A stretch of 10,164 nucleotides of DNA from an uncultured Ruminococcus sp. GTDB lineage: Bacteria > Bacillota > Clostridia > Oscillospirales > Ruminococcaceae. The translations under genes were made by a program, and so were the position numbers. The notes under the pieces are model-generated. The model saw only the letters and a list, made by a program, of their open reading frames with translations, had not been told where the DNA came from and did no database searches. The stretch lies in NCBI GenBank assembly GCA_905199285.1, contig CAJKFZ010000090.1:1-10164 (forward strand). The letters are read 5' to 3'. Below are positions 6,584 through 10,164 of this stretch, one piece after another (the stretch's first letter is position 1; every line of letters begins with the position of its first letter).

Positions 6584-7981
6584 ATGAAAAAAGTGCAACT
6601 GACAGAAACAGTTTTGCGTGACGCCAATCAGTCGCTGATGGCTACACGTCTGCCTTACGCAGATTACGAGGGAATTCTTGCAGATATGGACAAAGCAGGA
6701 TACTATTCGATCGAATGCTGGGGCGGAGCAACCTTTGATTCCTGTCTTCGCTATTTAAATGAAGATCCATGGGAAAGACTTAGAAATTTGAGAAAAAATC
6801 TTCCTAACACAAAGCTCCAGATGCTTCTCAGAGGACAGAATCTTCTTGGTTATAAGCATTATCACGATGATGTTGTAGAGAAGTTTATCGAGCTTTCTAT
6901 CAAGAACGGCATTGATGTTATCCGTATTTTCGACGCTCTTAACGATTTCAGAAATATCGAGACAGCTCTCAATGCAACATTAAAATATGCAACAAAGAAT
7001 ACGATCGCTTCCGGATGCATTTCGTATACTCAAAGCCCGGTACATACGGTTGATAAGTATATCGAAATGTGTAAGGAACTGAAGAAAATGGGCTTCCAGA
7101 CCATCTGTCTTAAAGATATGGCAGGAACAATGTCGCCTTACGAGGCTGAACACCTTATCAAGGGAATCAAAGACGCTATCGGCGATATGACTCTTATTCT
7201 CCACACTCACTGCACTACCGGTATGGCTTATATGACCATTACAAAAGCAATTGAATCGGGAATAGACGTTATCGATACTGCCGCTTCCTGCTTCTCCGGT
7301 GGAACATCTCAGCCTTCAACGGAAACAATGTATTATGCTCTTAAACAGTACGGCATTGAAACAGGTCTTGATGAGGAGATCATCAATAAGGTGAACGATT
7401 TCTTCAAGCCAGTCAAGCAGAAGTATATCGACAATGGACAGCTTAATCCAAAGAGTCTTGCAACCGATGCTCAGGCGCTTGTTTATAAAGTTCCAGGAGG
7501 AATGCTGTCTAATATGATCGCTAACCTCACAGATATGCACGCTATGGATAAATTTGACGCTGCTCTTGCTGAAATTCCGGAGGTAAGAAAGGATCTTGGT
7601 TATCCTCCGCTTGTTACTCCGCTTTCACAGATGGTTGGAAATCAGGCTGTTACAAATGTTCTTGTCGGTGAACGCTACAAGAATATCTCCAAGGAAGTTA
7701 AAAATTATATCAAGGGTGAATACGGTATTGCTCCTGCACCAATAAGCGATGAACTTATTAAAAAAGTTCTTGGTGACGATCAGCCTGTTGACTGCCGTAA
7801 CGAGGATCAGAAGAGAACAGGCGAGGAATTCAAATTAGCTAAAGAAGCTCTCGGTGACCTTTGCCGCAGTGAAGAGGATATTATGAGCTACATCTGTTAT
7901 CCCGATCAGACGCTCAGCTTCCTCAAGAACCGCAAGGCTCAGGAGGAGAACGAAGCAGTCTACACCATTGAGGAAATGTAA
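6584..7981 (+). CDS. oadA: oxaloacetate decarboxylase alpha subunit, carboxyltransferase (no biotin domain)
   Basis: This 465-residue cytoplasmic subunit transfers the carboxyl group of oxaloacetate to biotin, releasing pyruvate. The HMGL-like TIM barrel shows LRDANQSLMATR (11-22), with D13 a likely metal ligand. CLKDMAGT (175-182) supplies K177, the position of the active-site lysine in this family. LHTHCTTGMA (206-215) supplies metal-binding H207 and H209. A PYC/OADA conserved domain follows at about 285-440 (LVYKVPGGMLSN at 299-310). Classical OadA proteins are nearly 600 residues with a C-terminal biotin domain. This one stops before it, and the carrier is encoded two genes downstream. 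ATG 6584 has AGGAGG (6571-6576) with a 7-base gap. An in-frame TTG at 6578 is too close to that site to be the start. The stop codon overlaps the next gene's AGGAGG. A pyruvate carboxylase B or transcarboxylase 5S role is possible by homology, but the neighbouring Na+-pump subunits favour the decarboxylase. Confidence 0.92.
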   Translation: MKKVQLTETVLRDANQSLMATRLPYADYEGILADMDKAGYYSIECWGGATFDSCLRYLNEDPWERLRNLRKNLPNTKLQMLLRGQNLLGYKHYHDDVVEKFIELSIKNGIDVIRIFDALNDFRNIETALNATLKYATKNTIASGCISYTQSPVHTVDKYIEMCKELKKMGFQTICLKDMAGTMSPYEAEHLIKGIKDAIGDMTLILHTHCTTGMAYMTITKAIESGIDVIDTAASCFSGGTSQPSTETMYYALKQYGIETGLDEEIINKVNDFFKPVKQKYIDNGQLNPKSLATDAQALVYKVPGGMLSNMIANLTDMHAMDKFDAALAEIPEVRKDLGYPPLVTPLSQMVGNQAVTNVLVGERYKNISKEVKNYIKGEYGIAPAPISDELIKKVLGDDQPVDCRNEDQKRTGEEFKLAKEALGDLCRSEEDIMSYICYPDQTLSFLKNRKAQEENEAVYTIEEM

Positions 7982-7996
7982 GGAGGTTGCTTTATA

Positions 7997-8419
7997 ATGG
8001 AAGATCGTATTATTTCTCCTGAAGCAATAACGGAAGCAGCTTCTGAAATTGTAGAAAAAGTTGCTGATAAAGGCGATAAGCTCAGCATTCCTGATGCGGC
8101 TGTTACCGCAGTTTTCGGATATGCGGTAGTTTTTGCAGGACTTTTGATCCTTATGATCGTTCTTTACTGCACAGGTGCATATTTTAAGTCGAAAGACGCA
8201 AAAGAAAAGGCTAAAAAAGTCGCAGAAGCTGCTGCAAATGATTCTTCAAATGCGGTTACTTCAGCTCCGGCTGCTCCTGTTGCTCCGGGTTCAGCAGGTC
8301 ATGTAAAACTCTTCGATGTTCCGGATAAGGAAGCCGCAATGATCATGGCTATAGTCGCTGATAAAATGCAGAAGCCTCTTAATGAGCTTCACTTTATTTC
8401 AATTAAGGAGGTTAAATAA
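7997..8419 (+). CDS. oadG: oxaloacetate decarboxylase gamma subunit (OadG family)
   Basis: This small membrane subunit of 140 residues anchors and assembles the alpha and beta subunits of the Na+ pump. One transmembrane helix lies at about 36-60 (VFGYAVVFAGLLILMIVLYC), followed by a basic, charged stretch (FKSKDAKEKAKK). Then come an Ala/Pro-rich linker (about 78-100) and a C-terminal domain, DKEAAMIMAIVADKMQKPL (110-128) and HFISIKEV (132-139), typical of OadG-like proteins in Firmicutes. About 30 charged residues precede the helix, longer than the very short N-terminus I recall for classical OadG. AGGAGG (7981-7986) overlaps the oadA stop, and ATG follows after 10 bases. The next gene starts two bases after this stop. 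The family call rests mainly on the C-terminal motif and gene position. Confidence 0.82.
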   Translation: MEDRIISPEAITEAASEIVEKVADKGDKLSIPDAAVTAVFGYAVVFAGLLILMIVLYCTGAYFKSKDAKEKAKKVAEAAANDSSNAVTSAPAAPVAPGSAGHVKLFDVPDKEAAMIMAIVADKMQKPLNELHFISIKEVK

Positions 8420-8421
8420 TT

Positions 8422-8817
8422 ATGAAGTATAAAGTTACACTTAACGGCAAAACATATGAGGTTGAGGTTGAACACGGAAAAGCTGTCCTCCTTGATGAAT
8501 ACGAGGCTCTTGCTCCGGCTCCCGCTGTTTCTGCTGCTCCGGCTGCCGCAGCGCCAGCAGCAGCTCCTGCACCGACACCGGCTGCTCCTGTTAATCTTGC
8601 AGCAGGCGAAACAGTTGCCGCTCCTATGCCGGGAAATATCATCAGAGTTGATGTTGCTCAGGGTGATACGGTTAAAGCCGGACAAATTCTTGTTATTCTT
8701 GAAGCAATGAAAATGGAAAACGAAATAGTTGCTCCTAAAGACGGAACAGTTGCTCAGGTCGTTACAAGCAAGGGTTCAGTAGTTGATACAGGCGCTCCGC
8801 TGGTTATCATAGCATAA
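8422..8817 (+). CDS. biotin carrier protein of the decarboxylase (biotinyl domain)
   Basis: This 131-residue mobile carrier shuttles CO2 as carboxybiotin from the alpha subunit to the membrane beta subunit. A short N-terminal beta segment, MKYKVTLNGKTYEVEVE (1-17), is followed by a long Ala/Pro linker (about 29-57). The biotinyl/lipoyl-like barrel covers about 62-131, with VAAPMPGNI (65-73) and the biotinylation motif EAMKMEN (94-100). K97 is the expected biotin site. AAGGAGG (8405-8411) lies inside the end of the preceding gene, and ATG follows after 10 bases. Only two bases separate the two genes, so translational coupling is likely. Free carriers of this form are known from methylmalonyl-CoA and glutaconyl-CoA decarboxylases (MmdC and GcdC type). 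Here the alpha subunit is of the oxaloacetate/pyruvate type. No biotin ligase or biotin carboxylase gene is in the window. Confidence 0.93.
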   Translation: MKYKVTLNGKTYEVEVEHGKAVLLDEYEALAPAPAVSAAPAAAAPAAAPAPTPAAPVNLAAGETVAAPMPGNIIRVDVAQGDTVKAGQILVILEAMKMENEIVAPKDGTVAQVVTSKGSVVDTGAPLVIIA

Positions 8818-8829
8818 GGAGGGCGCATA

Positions 8830-10047
8830 ATGGATATTCTTGAAACCCTGAAAACCCTTTGGAACGAATCGGGTTTTCAAAGCTTTTTCGTTGACGGAGG
8901 CTGGAAGAATCTTCTCATGATCTTAATTTCATGCGTTCTTCTTTACCTCGGTATTAAGAAAAAATTTGAGCCGCTTTTACTTGTAGGTATCGCTTTCGGA
9001 TGTCTGCTTGTAAACCTTTCATATTTCGGTGCAGGCTCGACAGATGCTCTTTATCATCTTGATCTCTGGGATAATTTCCTTGATCCGTCTCATCCTGATT
9101 ATCACAGCTACGGCGCAATAATGAGAGAGGGTGGACTTCTTGATATTCTCTACATAGGCGTTAAGGCTGGAATTTATCCTTCGCTTATCTTTATGGGCGT
9201 CGGCGCTATGACCGATTTTGGTCCGCTCATATCAAATCCTAAGAGCCTTCTTCTCGGAGCAGCAGCTCAGATGGGTGTATTCCTTGCTTTCTTCGGAGCA
9301 GTTTGCCTCGGATTTACAGGACAGGAAGCAGCTTCTATCGGTATCATCGGTGGAGCTGACGGTCCTACCGCTATTTTCCTGACAACAAAGCTCGCACCTC
9401 ATCTTCTCGGACCTATCGCCATTGCAGCTTATTCTTATATGGCGCTTATCCCGATGATCCAGCCTCCAATTATGAGACTGCTCACAACAGAGAAAGAGCG
9501 TAAGGTTAAAATGGAACAGAGCCGTCAGGTTTCCAAAACAGAAAAAATTATTTTCCCGATCATCGTTGCAATGTTTGTAATTCTTCTTCTTCCGTCAACA
9601 GCTCCTCTTGTAGGATGTCTTATGCTTGGAAATCTCTGGAGAGAATGCGGAGTTACGGAAAGACTTTCTGATACAGTTCAGAATGCTCTTATGAATATCG
9701 TAACAGTATTCCTCGGAATTTCAGTAGGCGCAACAACTGCTGCAAGCCGTTTTCTTTCACTGGAAACTATCAAGATCGTTTTCCTTGGTCTTACAGCATT
9801 CTGCTTCTCCACTATCGGAGGACTTCTTGTCGGAAAGCTCATGTATAAACTCTCCGGAGGAAAGATCAATCCTCTTATCGGTTCTGCCGGAGTTTCGGCC
9901 GTTCCTATGGCCGCCCGTGTTTCGCAGACAGAGGGACAAAAAGCAAATCCGTCCAACTTCCTGCTTATGCACGCAATGGGACCGAATGTTGCCGGAGTTA
10001 TAGGTTCTGCTATAGCAGCAGGTTTCCTTCTTGCTGTATTCAAGTAA
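8830..10047 (+). CDS. oadB: Na+-translocating decarboxylase beta subunit
   Basis: This 405-residue polytopic membrane protein decarboxylates carboxybiotin and couples that step to Na+ export. Hydrophobic segments occur at about 26-42, 48-64, 105-125, 140-163, 168-186, 195-213, 239-262, 287-303, 314-337 and 383-404. Hallmarks are GVGAMTDFGPLISNP (123-137), the Na+-site motif GGADGPTAIF (174-183), GNLWRECGVTERL (267-279), SAGVSAVPMAARV (352-364) and HAMGPNVAGVIGSAIAAG (381-398). D177 corresponds to the Asp known to be essential in OadB. A polar segment at 65-97, rich in Asp and His, lies between the second and third hydrophobic stretches. The start at 8830 has AAGGAGGG (8816-8823), overlapping the previous stop. 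It is the last gene of the operon. From sequence alone the beta subunits of oxaloacetate, methylmalonyl-CoA and glutaconyl-CoA pumps are hard to separate; the alpha subunit decides the substrate. Confidence 0.94.
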   Translation: MDILETLKTLWNESGFQSFFVDGGWKNLLMILISCVLLYLGIKKKFEPLLLVGIAFGCLLVNLSYFGAGSTDALYHLDLWDNFLDPSHPDYHSYGAIMREGGLLDILYIGVKAGIYPSLIFMGVGAMTDFGPLISNPKSLLLGAAAQMGVFLAFFGAVCLGFTGQEAASIGIIGGADGPTAIFLTTKLAPHLLGPIAIAAYSYMALIPMIQPPIMRLLTTEKERKVKMEQSRQVSKTEKIIFPIIVAMFVILLLPSTAPLVGCLMLGNLWRECGVTERLSDTVQNALMNIVTVFLGISVGATTAASRFLSLETIKIVFLGLTAFCFSTIGGLLVGKLMYKLSGGKINPLIGSAGVSAVPMAARVSQTEGQKANPSNFLLMHAMGPNVAGVIGSAIAAGFLLAVFK

Positions 10048-10079
10048 AATAATCAAAATACGATATACTTTTATTACTT

Positions 10080-10110
10080 TAACCCCTGAAATTTTATATT
10101 TCAGGGGTTA
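10080..10110 (+). terminator. intrinsic terminator of the oad operon
   Basis: A perfect 12-bp stem, TAACCCCTGAAA (10080-10091) with TTTCAGGGGTTA (10099-10110), encloses a 7-base loop. It is followed by T-rich TTTTATATTTTGTG. It lies 32 bases after the oadB stop. The stem is symmetric, but the minus-strand side is less T-rich (AAAGTAAT), so I assign it to the plus strand. Confidence 0.9.
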
Positions 10111-10154
10111 TTTTATATTTTGTGTTACATCTTTACTTAACTTATAGATGTTTC

Positions 10155-10160
10155 GGAGGA
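10155..10160 (+). promoter_or_regulatory. possible ribosome binding site of a gene beyond the window
   Basis: GGAGGA occurs four bases before the window end. It resembles the GGAGG-type sites of the annotated genes here and could serve a start codon just outside. No coding sequence is visible, so this is tentative. Confidence 0.35.
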
Positions 10161-10164
10161 GATT

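Noticed and set aside
8412..8685. Minus-strand Ala/Gly- and Cys/Arg-rich ORFs opposite the biotin carrier
   Set aside because: They are shadows of the Ala/Pro linker codons (GCT/CCG-rich) of the biotin carrier gene, with biased composition and no family resemblance.
6584..10047. Methylmalonyl-CoA or glutaconyl-CoA decarboxylase operon
   Set aside because: The alpha subunit is an HMGL/PYC-type carboxyltransferase with RDANQ and HTH motifs, not the acyl-CoA carboxyltransferase fold used by those enzymes.
10120..10148. Promoter TTGTGT-17-TATAGA after the oad terminator
   Set aside because: Both boxes are weak, and the -10 lies only six bases before the GGAGGA motif, so no sensible leader would be left.

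Overview
The window looks like chromosomal DNA from an anaerobic, fibre-degrading Firmicute of the Ruminococcus type, with R. flavefaciens or a close relative as the best guess. The evidence is a secreted pectinase ending in a Thr/Ser-rich linker and a Ruminococcus-style type I dockerin. A Clostridia-style four-gene sodium-pump decarboxylase operon, strong AGGAGG ribosome binding sites and moderately AT-rich DNA fit the same picture. There are no insertion sequences, integrases, RNA genes or CRISPR arrays.

Layout. (1) Positions 1-124 hold the possible 3' tail of an upstream gene and the ribosome binding site of the next one. (2) Positions 125-2695 (+) encode an 856-residue fusion. It joins a complete TetM/EF-G-like ribosomal GTPase to a C-terminal YacP/Rae1-like NYN endoribonuclease domain, and is the most interesting object in the window. 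(3) A 15-bp perfect hairpin at 2683-2720 serves as a shared terminator between convergent genes. (4) Positions 2734-6252 (-) encode a 1172-residue secreted modular PL1-type pectate lyase: signal peptide, N-terminal beta-sandwich, Fn3-like module, lyase, Ca-binding motif, CBM6-like module, C-terminal beta domain, T/S linker and dockerin. (5) Positions 6253-6583 are an AT-rich divergent intergenic region. It carries a near-consensus minus-strand promoter, a plus-strand extended -10 promoter with upstream A-tracts, and a palindrome that could be an operator. (6) Positions 6584-10047 (+) hold a tight operon: oxaloacetate decarboxylase alpha, gamma, a free biotin carrier and the membrane beta subunit, closed by a 12-bp terminator at 10080-10110. 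(7) The last bases show a Shine-Dalgarno-like motif for a gene beyond the window.

How the genes fit together. The dockerin-bearing lyase would be exported and docked onto a cellulosome to open pectin in plant cell walls. The oad operon encodes a biotin-dependent Na+ pump that interconverts oxaloacetate and pyruvate plus CO2 and couples this to a Na+ gradient, near the pyruvate/oxaloacetate node of a succinate-forming fermenter. The GTPase-nuclease fusion is unrelated in metabolism. It most plausibly acts on ribosomes, placing an mRNA-cleaving domain on a factor that binds the A-site region. That role is inferred from the domain combination, not shown.
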